Part shown: positions 43,804 to 52,035 of the stretch, piece by piece
Position numbering within the stretch: the first letter of the stretch is position 1
Layout: every line of letters starts with the position of its first letter
From: Oribacterium sp. C9
GTDB taxonomy: Bacteria; Bacillota; Clostridia; Lachnospirales; Lachnospiraceae
Assembly: GCF_002007235.1 (NCBI RefSeq)
Contig: NZ_MUHW01000005.1
Location: 62,001 to 126,000 of the forward strand
Direction: 5' to 3'
DNA length: 64,000 nt
Notes under the pieces: generated by a model
Database searches by the model: none
What the model saw: the letters and a program-made list of their open reading frames with translations, nothing else
Told to the model about the DNA's origin: nothing
Program-made: the position numbers and the translations under genes

Positions 43804-45183
43804 ATGAACACTAATTTTGATGTAATTATAATCGGCGCCGGTCCCGGTGGTATCTTTGCAGCCTACGAGCTCATGAAGCTGAAGCCGGAGCTTTCTGTAG
43901 CCGTATTTGAATCCGGAAATCCTCTGGAGAAAAGAAAATGTCCTATCGACGGTGACAAGATAAAGTCATGTATCAACTGTCCGACCTGCTCCATCATGAG
44001 CGGCTTCGGCGGTGCAGGTGCATTTTCAGACGGCAAGTACAATATCACCAATGCCTTCGGCGGAACTCTTTATGAGCATGTAGGAAGAGATGCCGCAACA
44101 GATCTCATGAAGTATGTTGATAACATCAACATGACTCACGGAGGAGAGGGTACAAAGCTTTACACAACATCCGGTTCAGAGTTTAAGAAGAAGTGCATCC
44201 AGAGCAGGCTCACACTTCTTGATGCATCTGTACGACACCTGGGAACCGACAAAAACTATGTCGTTCTCGAGAACATCTACAAAGAAATGAAGGACAAGGT
44301 TCAGTTCTTCTTCAGAACACCAGTTGAGAAGGTCAGAAAGCTTGATGACGGATATGAAGTGGACTACAAGGACGGAACAGCTTCCTGCAAGTACTGTGTC
44401 ATCTCAGTAGGACGCAGCGGCAGCAAGTGGATGAAGACCGTATGTGATGATCTCCAGATCCCTACAAAGTCAAACAGAGTGGATCTCGGTGTCAGAGTAG
44501 AGCTTCCTGCAGTTGTATTTGAGGACATCACAAATGCTCTCTACGAAGGAAAGATCGTTTATCAGACTCAGAAATTCGAGGATAATGTCCGCACCTTCTG
44601 TATGAACCCTCACGGAGCTGTTGTTAATGAGAACACAAACGGCATCATCACAGTAAACGGTCACAGCTATGAGGATCCTTCACTTCAGACAGAGAATACA
44701 AACTTTGCACTCCTCGTAAGCAAGCATTTCTCAGAGCCGTTTAAGGACAGCAACGGTTACGGTGAAAGCATTGCCAGACTCTCAAACATGCTCGGAGGAG
44801 GAGTTATCGTTCAGCGTTTCGGAGATCTGGAAAGAGGACGCCGCAGTACTGTGAAGCGTATAGAAGAAGGCACAGTGAGACCGACTCTGAAGGCTACTCC
44901 TGGAGACCTCAGTCTCGTACTTCCGAAGCGTATTCTTGATGGCATCATCGAGATGATCTATGCTCTCGATAAGATCGCTCCGGGTACTGCCAATGATGAC
45001 ACACTGCTCTATGGTGTAGAGGTCAAGTTCTACAACATGGAGGTCGCTGTTGATGAAAAGCTCGAGACTATCTATCCTGATCTTTTCTGCATAGGTGACG
45101 GAAGCGGAGTTACCCACTCACTTTCACATGCCAGCGCCAGCGGAGTACATGTTGCAAGAGAGATAGCAAAGAGACTGGGATAA
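43804..45183 (+). CDS. FAD-dependent dehydrogenase (COG2509-like)
   Basis: 459 residues. N-terminal dinucleotide-binding fold IIIGAGPGGIFAAYEL, a cysteine-rich segment CPIDGDKIKSCINCPTCSIMSGFGGAGAFSDGKYN, and C-terminal FAD-binding GDGSGVTHSLSHASASG. This matches the uncharacterised FAD-dependent dehydrogenase family found in anaerobic Firmicutes; the four-cysteine cluster could hold metal or be redox active. The true substrate is unknown. Because expression seems controlled by a purine-type riboswitch, a link to purine or nucleoside redox chemistry is a reasonable hypothesis. TGAGGGGA site before the ATG. Confidence 0.85.
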   Translation: MNTNFDVIIIGAGPGGIFAAYELMKLKPELSVAVFESGNPLEKRKCPIDGDKIKSCINCPTCSIMSGFGGAGAFSDGKYNITNAFGGTLYEHVGRDAATDLMKYVDNINMTHGGEGTKLYTTSGSEFKKKCIQSRLTLLDASVRHLGTDKNYVVLENIYKEMKDKVQFFFRTPVEKVRKLDDGYEVDYKDGTASCKYCVISVGRSGSKWMKTVCDDLQIPTKSNRVDLGVRVELPAVVFEDITNALYEGKIVYQTQKFEDNVRTFCMNPHGAVVNENTNGIITVNGHSYEDPSLQTENTNFALLVSKHFSEPFKDSNGYGESIARLSNMLGGGVIVQRFGDLERGRRSTVKRIEEGTVRPTLKATPGDLSLVLPKRILDGIIEMIYALDKIAPGTANDDTLLYGVEVKFYNMEVAVDEKLETIYPDLFCIGDGSGVTHSLSHASASGVHVAREIAKRLG

Positions 45184-45210
45184 TTTCAAAATATCGATAC
45201 ATTTTGTACC

Positions 45211-45245
45211 AAAAGAGGCATATCTTCGGATTATGCCTCTTTTTT
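45211..45245 (+). terminator. Terminator after the FAD dehydrogenase gene
   Basis: An 8-bp core stem (45215-45222 with 45232-45239) plus flanking A-T pairs, then a T run. The 222 bases after it, up to ilvC, are AT-rich with no confident element. Confidence 0.88.
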
Positions 45246-45467
45246 CATTTTTGGTTATACATTCTATGAAGTTATATCATATTACGTTTTCATAATTTTT
45301 ATTGCAATTTCATTTTTCGCTATTTATAATTTTTTAATGTGGGGGTCAAATAATATTTATCAATATTTCATAAGTTGATGTGCATTTTTTGACCGGTAAA
45401 CACAGGAAAATAATTGCTGCACAACATGGAGCGATTGTCTAAATTATTATATTTTGGAGGAATAACA

Positions 45468-46487
45468 ATGTCAGAACCCAGATTATTTTATGAAAAAGAC
45501 TGTGATATATCTTTTCTTAACGGAAAGAAGATCTGCATTATCGGATATGGCTCTCAGGGACATGCACACGCACTCAACCTTAAAGAGTCAGGTTGTGATG
45601 TAGTTGTAGGACTTTACGAAGGTTCAAAGTCAAAGGCAAAGGCTGAGTCTCAGGGACTTACAGTTCTTCCTACAGCAGAAGCTGTAAAGCAGTCTGATAT
45701 CATTATGATCCTCATCAATGATGAGCTTCAGGCAGGCATGTACAAGAAGGATGTTGAGCCTAACTTAAAGGCTGGCGATATGCTCATGTTCGCTCATGGT
45801 TTCAACATCAACTACAAGCTTATCGTTCCTCCTGCAGATGTGGATGTTGCCATGATCGCTCCTAAGGCTCCTGGTCATACAGTTCGTTCCGAGTACCAGG
45901 CAGGTAAGGGAACACCTTGCCTCGTTGCCATCCATCAGGATGCTACCGGACACGCTCTTGATTATGCACTTGCTTACGGTGCAGGAATCGGCGGTGCACG
46001 TGCAGGTCTCCTCGAGACAACCTTCAAGACAGAGACCGAGACAGACCTTTTCGGTGAGCAGGCTGTTCTTTGCGGCGGTGTTTGCGCACTTATGCAGGCC
46101 GGTTTCGAGACTCTCGTTGACGCCGGATATGATCCACGTAATGCTTACTTCGAGTGTGTTCATGAGATGAAGCTTATCGTTGATCTCATCTATCAGTCAG
46201 GCTTTGCCGGCATGAGATATTCTATCTCCAACACAGCCGAGTTTGGTGATTATGTAACAGGTCCAAAGATCGTTACAGAGGATACAAAGAAGGCTATGAA
46301 GAAGATCCTTGCAGATATCCAGGACGGTACATTTGCATCTCAGTTCCTTCAGGATATGAATAACGGTAAGGTTCACTTCCAGGCTATGAGAACAAAGGCT
46401 GCTGAGCATCCGGCAGAGAAGATCGGTGCTGAGATCAGAAAGCTCTACAGCTGGAACAACGAGTCAGACAAGCTCGTAAACAACTGA
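45468..46487 (+). CDS. ilvC: Ketol-acid reductoisomerase
   Basis: 339 residues, class I short form. IlvC isomerises and reduces acetolactate or acetohydroxybutyrate for valine, leucine and isoleucine. Rossmann [12 protein letters not shown], catalytic segment ([15 protein letters not shown]) and the knotted C-terminal domain ([21 protein letters not shown]) are present. Start 45468 follows TTTGGAGG; an in-frame ATG at 45414 adds an atypical 18 residues. It is separated from the ilvB cluster by a DUF815 gene and has its own unit. No ilvD or ilvE lies in the window. Confidence 0.96.
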   Translation: MSEPRLFYEKDCDISFLNGKKICIIGYGSQGHAHALNLKESGCDVVVGLYEGSKSKAKAESQGLTVLPTAEAVKQSDIIMILINDELQAGMYKKDVEPNLKAGDMLMFAHGFNINYKLIVPPADVDVAMIAPKAPGHTVRSEYQAGKGTPCLVAIHQDATGHALDYALAYGAGIGGARAGLLETTFKTETETDLFGEQAVLCGGVCALMQAGFETLVDAGYDPRNAYFECVHEMKLIVDLIYQSGFAGMRYSISNTAEFGDYVTGPKIVTEDTKKAMKKILADIQDGTFASQFLQDMNNGKVHFQAMRTKAAEHPAEKIGAEIRKLYSWNNESDKLVNN

Positions 46488-46573
46488 TAAAAGATCATTC
46501 GGTCTTTACTAATCAAATAAAGTTTCATTCAGACCGGCTGTTATGTACTGCATAACGCCGGTCTGTTTAGTAT

Positions 46574-46637
46574 TCGTGATAAGGCCGTAAATTCGCTGTG
46601 CCTGCACGAGCACACATTTGACGGCCAACGCGAAATC
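46574..46637. repeat. Intergenic repeat element, copy A
   Basis: 64 bases beginning TCGTGATAAGGCCGT and ending ACGGCCAACGCGAAATC. The outer arms GGCCGT/ACGGCC pair, and CGCTGTGCCTGCACGAGC forms the inner part. It matches copy B at 48396-48462 in order, spacing and most bases. It sits between ilvC and the DUF815 gene. Confidence 0.65.
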
Positions 46638-46685
46638 ACGCAGTGGATGTCCCTACACGATCAAATATCATATAACGGAGTACCT

Positions 46686-47987
46686 ATGAGAAACCTTTTA
46701 TCAAATCTTATCGTTTACGGTAACCTGAAACACGACGAAACTCTGGAAGCCATAGCAAGCATTTCCGATGCAGCGGAAGCGGGAGAGGAATCGAAGGTCT
46801 TCAGCATGCTTTCAGGCTGCTTTGACCATGTTCACAAAATCATGGAAACAGCCACAAACTATGGCTTCACTGATGATCTCTGGGCTGGATACATTACCTT
46901 TCTTCTCATGACGGACGAGAACCCTCTCGCCATGGTATCTGAAAATGCCACTATACCGGAGGGATCTGCGTCTCATTTTGCAAAGCATGATTTCGAATAT
47001 ATAATCCGACTTTTGCATTATGATTTTTCCAGGCTTGAAAGTATGCTGTGCACCGACTGTTTCTCAACTCTTCAGAACTATAAAGCAGTGAAAAAGCATG
47101 AGCGTATGTACTACAGCTTCATCTCGAAAACAGTCAACGAGCTTAAGGACGAACTTATGGATGCGGATAATGCAGATGAGTTCTATGAGTCCATGGGGAA
47201 ATATTATCATGATCACGGTGTGGGGATGTTCGGACTCAATAAGGCATTCCGCATAAGGAACGATACGGATGGTACTCCCGAGCTCATCCCCATAAACAAC
47301 CTTGACGCTGTGAACTACGATGACCTCGTGGGGTATGAACTTCAGAAGAAACAGATCTTTGAAAATACCCGGAATTTCATCGAAGGTAAGCGTGCCAACA
47401 ACGTGCTTCTCTATGGCGATGCCGGAACCGGAAAGTCCACCACCATCAAGGCGACCCTCAATGAATTTTATCCGGAAGGTCTCCGTCTCATCGAGATATA
47501 CAAGCACCAGTTCAAGGATCTTTCCTATGTGATCTCCAAGGTGAAGAGCCGTAATTACAAGTTCATCATCTATATGGACGATCTGTCCTTTGAGGACTTC
47601 GAGATAGAGTACAAGTATCTGAAGGCAGTCATCGAGGGAGGTATGGAAACGAAGCCGGACAACATCCTCATCTACGCCACATCAAATCGCCGTCATCTCA
47701 TCAAGGAGAGCACTGCGGATCGTGATGATATGGGAGTAGGCGGAGACGTACACCATTCAGATACTCTGGAGGAGAAGCTTTCTCTCGTTGACCGCTTCGG
47801 TCTCAACATACTTTACACGAAGCCAACGTATCAGGAGTTCCAGCAGATAGTCATAAGCCTTGCGAAGAAGCACGGTATAGATATGCCGGAAAAGGAGCTT
47901 CTTGCAAAGGCCAATGTCTGGTCCGTAAGAAAAGGTGGCCACACCGGACGTGTTGCCCAACAGTTCATCAATTCATTGAACAACTGA
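46686..47987 (+). CDS. DUF815-family AAA-type ATPase
   Basis: 433 residues. N-terminal helical part (1-200), then an ATPase core with LLYGDAGTGKSTTIKA (Walker A), FIIYMDDLSFEDFE (Walker B-like) and sensor segment ILIYATSNRRHL, as in DUF815 proteins. Function not established; related to AAA+ remodelling ATPases. Start at 46686 has CGGAG 5 bases upstream; an in-frame ATG at 46647 lies in the tail of the repeat element and is not preferred. Sandwiched between ilvC and the ilv leader without evident metabolic link. Confidence 0.88.
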   Translation: MRNLLSNLIVYGNLKHDETLEAIASISDAAEAGEESKVFSMLSGCFDHVHKIMETATNYGFTDDLWAGYITFLLMTDENPLAMVSENATIPEGSASHFAKHDFEYIIRLLHYDFSRLESMLCTDCFSTLQNYKAVKKHERMYYSFISKTVNELKDELMDADNADEFYESMGKYYHDHGVGMFGLNKAFRIRNDTDGTPELIPINNLDAVNYDDLVGYELQKKQIFENTRNFIEGKRANNVLLYGDAGTGKSTTIKATLNEFYPEGLRLIEIYKHQFKDLSYVISKVKSRNYKFIIYMDDLSFEDFEIEYKYLKAVIEGGMETKPDNILIYATSNRRHLIKESTADRDDMGVGGDVHHSDTLEEKLSLVDRFGLNILYTKPTYQEFQQIVISLAKKHGIDMPEKELLAKANVWSVRKGGHTGRVAQQFINSLNN

Positions 47988-48121
47988 CTTATTCATGATG
48001 ATATACATCTTGAAATGCAGGTATATCATCATGATCTTCAGTAAATTTCAATGAAAGCTTATGACATACTGTGTGCCTAAAAAAAGCAAAGTGAAGCATA
48101 TCTCGTATAACTTATTATTTA

Positions 48122-48150
48122 TTGACATGGAGACTCCATAATCGCATAAT
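48122..48150 (+). promoter_or_regulatory. Sigma-A promoter for the ilv operon
   Basis: TTGACA (48122-48127), 17-base spacer, CATAAT (48145-48150). Transcription should start near 48157, giving a leader of about 545 bases before ilvB. Confidence 0.8.
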
Positions 48151-48241
48151 TGATGTACAAGTTTTCGAACAAAGCGGGTGTACTATGTGATATACCACTC
48201 CGCTTCGATAACAATTCCGTAGAAAGGCGACGCAAAAAAGC

Positions 48242-48325
48242 ATGAATAATTACAGTGTGATTCTATCTGTCATTATTATTCTCGTGAACATTATTGTGAT
48301 TCGCAATAGTGCCTTTTTTGTGTAA
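48242..48325 (+). CDS. Branched-chain amino-acid leader peptide (ilv attenuator)
   Basis: A 27-codon frame beginning MNNYSVILSVIIILVN. Fourteen of 27 residues are Ile (7), Val (5) or Leu (2), including three consecutive Ile codons and a second Ile-Ile-Val-Ile block. AGAAAGGCGA is upstream, though spaced somewhat far. It lies between a consensus promoter and a strong terminator, 376 bases before ilvB. Ribosomes would stall here when branched-chain aminoacyl-tRNAs are scarce. Composition, position and the competing RNA pairings together make this a convincing leader peptide. Confidence 0.9.
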   Translation: MNNYSVILSVIIILVNIIVIRNSAFFV

Positions 48326-48396
48326 AGCTTTTCAAGAGAGATAAAGACAGATATGTTTTTAAAACCTTGCAGCTTTACCACTGCAAGGTTTTTTTT
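48322..48396 (+). terminator. ilv attenuator: antiterminator and terminator
   Basis: Terminator: perfect 11-bp stem (48362-48372 with 48381-48391), 8-base loop, T run to 48396. Antiterminator: 48322-48329 (GTAAAGCT, overlapping the leader stop codon) is exactly complementary to 48371-48378, which covers the terminator loop and stem top. A ribosome that stalls on Ile/Val/Leu codons leaves 48322-48329 free to disrupt the terminator; one that reaches the stop covers it and allows termination. Confidence 0.85.
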
Positions 48397-48462
48397 CGTG
48401 ATAAGGCGGTCGTGCGGACGCTGTGCTTGCACAAGCGGACATAAGACCGCCAACGTGAAATC
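48396..48462. repeat. Intergenic repeat element, copy B
   Basis: 67 bases beginning TCGTGATAAGGCGGT and ending GACCGCCAACGTGAAATC; arms GGCGGTC/GACCGCC pair, with inner CGCTGTGCTTGCACAAGC. Compared with copy A, several stem positions have changed on both sides (GGCCGT/ACGGCC versus GGCGGT/ACCGCC), so pairing is kept. It lies within the ilv leader, directly after the attenuator T run. The remaining 48463-48701 is AT-rich with a small GATCC/GGATC hairpin near 48645-48658. Confidence 0.65.
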
Positions 48463-48701
48463 GACCATCGAAGATGGGAGATTTACAGATAAGGCGGTAT
48501 TCTTTTCATACTTCTATTGTGATATAGTTATACTGTTAATTTATAACAAATGTTTTTATCATTTCACCACGTTTTAGCAACAACTTCACATACATAAATC
48601 CATTATCAACATGTCTCTTTCTATGAAATAGACATGAAGCATCAGATCCTTTCGGATCATAAATCCTTTGGACTGACGCCATAGGAAAGGAGTTTAAAGA
48701 T

Positions 48702-50360
48702 ATGAGATTAAAAGGAGCGGAAATCCTTATTGAAGAACTTATCAAGCAGGGCGTTGATACAGTTTTCGGATATCCCGGAGGCCAAGTACTGGACATCTAT
48801 GACGAGCTTTACAAGGCTTCCGAAAAGATTAATCACGTCATTACTGCTCATGAGCAGGGAGCATGTCACGCTGCGGACGGTTATGCAAGAGCCACCGGCA
48901 AAACAGGCGTTGTCATCGCAACCTCTGGTCCGGGCGCCACAAATCTCGTAACAGGAATCGCCAACGCATATCTTGATTCCGTTCCTCTCGTTGCCATCAC
49001 CGGCAATGTCTCCATAAACGCTTTAGGCCGTGACAGTTTCCAGGAGGTAGATATCGTAGGTATCACCCAGCCTGTTGTTAAGCACAATTTCATGGTACGT
49101 CACGTTCAGGAGCTGGAGCAGACCATCAAGGAAGCATTTCTCATAGCAAACTCAGGACGTAAGGGTCCGGTTCTTATAGACATCCCAAAGAGCGTTCAGA
49201 CAGACCTCTGTGAATACGGTATAGCAGTAGTTCCCCGCATGCCTGATAAGCCGAAAGTCCCATACATGAAGGAAAAGGTTCTGGAGGCCATCAGAAACTG
49301 CCAGAGACCTTTCATCTACTGCGGAGGCGGTGTTATCTCAGCCAATGCGGAAAATGAGGTTCTGGAGCTTTCACACCGTCTGGATGCACCTGTTGGACTC
49401 AGTATGATGGGAAGAACAGCATTGCCTGATTCCTACGAATACAACCTCGGAATGTGCGGAATGCATGGACAGTACGCAGCCACAAAGGCTCAGGCCGAAT
49501 GTGATCTCATGCTTGCTGTAGGTGTACGTTTCTCAGACAGAGCTACAGGTGATATCGATGAATACACCAGAAAGTGCACCGTCATCCATATCGATATCGA
49601 CAAGGCGGAATTTGGGAAAAATGTAAATTCAGACTTCTGCCTGCAGGGTGATGTAAAGGCCATACTTCAGGATCTTCTTTCTGAACTTAAGGGTGTCCGT
49701 CATCAGGAGTGGAGAAACGAGGTAGAGGAATTCAAGAAGGTCGTTATACCTGACCGTCCCGGTGAGTTCTGTCCGAAGAATATCATCAGTGCAGTGAGAA
49801 AGCACGTAAATGACACAACTGTTGTTGCTACAGATGTAGGTCAGCACCAGATGTGGACGGTTCAGTTCTATGACTTCGAAGCCCCGAGAACACTACTTAC
49901 TTCAGGAGGTCTCGGTACCATGGGATACGGTCTCGGAGCAGCCATAGGAGGCTGCATCGGTTCAGGAAGAAAGAGAACCGTTCTTTTCACATCAGATGGC
50001 TCCTTCGGAATGAATTTAAACGAGCTCTGTACAGTAGTGAGTCAGGACCTTCCTATCACTGTTGTCATCCTCAACAACAACGTTCTCGGTATGGTGAGAC
50101 AATGGCAGGGAATCTTCTATAACGAAAGATATTCTCAGACAACCTTAAACAGAAAAACAAACTATGCGGCACTTGCAGACGCCTTCGGAGCCAAGGGCTT
50201 CACTGCATCAAGTCTCGAAGAACTGGAAAAGATACTTACAGAGACAGATACAGGAGATACAGGTTCTTACGTAATTGATTGTCACATAGATCCGGATGAA
50301 AAGGTTCTTCCGATGATCCCGCCAGGAAAGTCAATAAAGAACATCATACTGAAGGACTGA
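48702..50360 (+). CDS. ilvB: Acetolactate synthase, large subunit (first copy)
   Basis: 552-residue TPP/FAD enzyme making acetolactate and acetohydroxybutyrate. Catalytic Glu in AHEQGACHAADGYARA, FQEVDIVGIT, and TPP motif SDGSFGMNLNEL. LGMVRQWQG keeps the tryptophan (Trp468) that favours 2-ketobutyrate as second substrate in characterised enzymes. AAGGAGT site. First gene behind the attenuator; followed by an 84-residue small subunit. Confidence 0.96.
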   Translation: MRLKGAEILIEELIKQGVDTVFGYPGGQVLDIYDELYKASEKINHVITAHEQGACHAADGYARATGKTGVVIATSGPGATNLVTGIANAYLDSVPLVAITGNVSINALGRDSFQEVDIVGITQPVVKHNFMVRHVQELEQTIKEAFLIANSGRKGPVLIDIPKSVQTDLCEYGIAVVPRMPDKPKVPYMKEKVLEAIRNCQRPFIYCGGGVISANAENEVLELSHRLDAPVGLSMMGRTALPDSYEYNLGMCGMHGQYAATKAQAECDLMLAVGVRFSDRATGDIDEYTRKCTVIHIDIDKAEFGKNVNSDFCLQGDVKAILQDLLSELKGVRHQEWRNEVEEFKKVVIPDRPGEFCPKNIISAVRKHVNDTTVVATDVGQHQMWTVQFYDFEAPRTLLTSGGLGTMGYGLGAAIGGCIGSGRKRTVLFTSDGSFGMNLNELCTVVSQDLPITVVILNNNVLGMVRQWQGIFYNERYSQTTLNRKTNYAALADAFGAKGFTASSLEELEKILTETDTGDTGSYVIDCHIDPDEKVLPMIPPGKSIKNIILKD

Positions 50361-50439
50361 GTAAATGGAAAATTCACAGTCGGCCTGAATGATTCAGATT
50401 CATAAAGGCTGATTTCAAAATAAATAGGAGGTACTACTT

Positions 50440-50694
50440 ATGGAAGAGAGATTTATCATCGATCTTTGGGTCAATAACCGTTTCGGCGTACTCAACAGGA
50501 TCACAGGTCTTTATTCAAAACGAGGCTACAATATCGAGACTATTCATGCCGGTCCTACAGACATCCCCGGTGTAACAAAGATCGAGATCGTTTCCACTGG
50601 AGACGACTACATGAGAACGCAGGTCATATCCCAGCTTGAAAAGCTCTACGATATCCGGAAGGTCGACCTCAGAACAGAAATGATGGAAGACTGA
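50440..50694 (+). CDS. ilvN: Acetolactate synthase, short small subunit (ACT domain only)
   Basis: 84 residues comprising a single ACT domain (IDLWVNNRFGVLNRITGLYSKRGYNIETI). Most valine-sensitive small subunits have a second C-terminal domain of about 80 residues; this one resembles the short IlvN/IlvM type. It should activate the preceding IlvB and probably bind valine. AGGAGG site 7 bases upstream. Confidence 0.92.
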   Translation: MEERFIIDLWVNNRFGVLNRITGLYSKRGYNIETIHAGPTDIPGVTKIEIVSTGDDYMRTQVISQLEKLYDIRKVDLRTEMMED

Positions 50695-50750
50695 CATCGT
50701 CAGCCTTTGACAAAACAAAAAAGCTGGATAGCAGCTATTGGGGAGGAATT

Positions 50751-51950
50751 ATGAACGAATTAACATTGGACAGAGTTTATCAGGCAGCGCATGTACTTAA
50801 GCCTGTGATCAATAAAACAGAGCTTGTTCATGCCACAAGGATAGACGCAGGCTGTGACCTTTATCTCAAGGCAGAGAACCTTCAGAATACAGGTTCTTTC
50901 AAGATAAGAGGAGCTTACTACAAGATCTCAACTCTCACAGACGAAGAGAAGGCAAAGGGCGTAGTTGCATGCTCAGCAGGAAATCATGCTCAGGGTGTTG
51001 CTCTTGCAGCAAAACAGGCCGGAATCAAGTCAACCATCTTCCTGCCTGCAATAGCACCTATTTCAAAGGTGGAGGCTACAAAGAGCTACGGTGCAGAGAT
51101 TCGCCTGATAGACGGTGTTTATGATGATGCATATGCCGCTTCTGTTGAATATCAGAAGGAGTCAGGTGCAGTGTTCATCCATCCTTTTAATGACGTTGAT
51201 GTCATCGCAGGTCAGGGAACCATAGGTATGGAGATCTGCGATCAGCTTGCAGATGCAGATGCTGTTGTTGTTCCTGTAGGAGGCGGCGGACTGATCTCAG
51301 GAGTCAGCTTTGTGGTGAAGAAGTTAAATCCAAACTGCAAGGTATATGGTGTTCAGGCAGCAGGTGCTCCAAGCATGGCAGAAGCCCTGAAGAACAAAAA
51401 GGTGGAGGCTCTCAATGAGGTTCACACCTTCGCAGACGGTATCTCCGTAAAGTGTCCCGGAGATGTGACCTTCGATATGGTCAGCAAGTATGTCGATGAA
51501 GTCGTAACAGTTACAGATGACGAGACAGCAGCAGCCATCCTCACACTTATGGAGAAGCAAAAGGTTGTTTCTGAGGGTGCCGGTGCGGTTTCTGTAGCAG
51601 CAGTTCTCTTCAACAAGATCCCTGTTAAGGGCAAGAAGGTAGTCTGCGTAGTTTCAGGCGGAAATATCGACGTAAATATCCTTTCACGTGTCATCAACAG
51701 AGGTCTCATCAAGACAGGCAGAAAGGCAACTCTTACTATCGAACTTCTGGATAAGCCGGGTCAGCTTGAGGAGGTTTCACATATCGTTGCTTCCATGGGC
51801 GCAAATGTCACAAAGGTAGATCACAATACCATCTCCATGGACACAGATATCAATGGCTGTTATCTGACTCTTCAGATGGAAACCAGAAACTTTGAACATA
51901 TCGAAGCTATCAGAGCAAAATTTGTGGAAGAGGGCTTCAAGCTTGTCTGA
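50751..51950 (+). CDS. ilvA: Threonine ammonia-lyase with C-terminal ACT domain
   Basis: 399 residues. Converts threonine to 2-ketobutyrate and ammonia via an aminocrotonate intermediate. PLP lysine in NTGSFKIRGAY, SAGNHAQGVA phosphate-region segment and GGGGLISG loop. A C-terminal ACT domain (about 330-399, IELLDKPGQLEEVSHIVASM) makes it the TdcB-like ACT-containing type rather than the longer E. coli IlvA type. Operon position between two acetolactate synthase pairs points to isoleucine synthesis. GGGGAGG site. Confidence 0.94.
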   Translation: MNELTLDRVYQAAHVLKPVINKTELVHATRIDAGCDLYLKAENLQNTGSFKIRGAYYKISTLTDEEKAKGVVACSAGNHAQGVALAAKQAGIKSTIFLPAIAPISKVEATKSYGAEIRLIDGVYDDAYAASVEYQKESGAVFIHPFNDVDVIAGQGTIGMEICDQLADADAVVVPVGGGGLISGVSFVVKKLNPNCKVYGVQAAGAPSMAEALKNKKVEALNEVHTFADGISVKCPGDVTFDMVSKYVDEVVTVTDDETAAAILTLMEKQKVVSEGAGAVSVAAVLFNKIPVKGKKVVCVVSGGNIDVNILSRVINRGLIKTGRKATLTIELLDKPGQLEEVSHIVASMGANVTKVDHNTISMDTDINGCYLTLQMETRNFEHIEAIRAKFVEEGFKLV

Positions 51951-52035
51951 GATTTAGTTTCCGGCTTTCACTCACATAGATCCCTTATATGGGAAATGTC
52001 ATCACATCAGATCAGTAAAAAGGAGATATGGATAT

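Noticed and set aside
45246-45467. Possible leader peptide or attenuator before ilvC
   Set aside because: No terminator lies between here and ilvC, and the only short frame is an in-frame extension of IlvC itself.
48353-48577. 74-codon + strand frame downstream of the ilv leader peptide
   Set aside because: It spans the attenuator terminator and repeat copy B, so it is an accidental frame through structured RNA.
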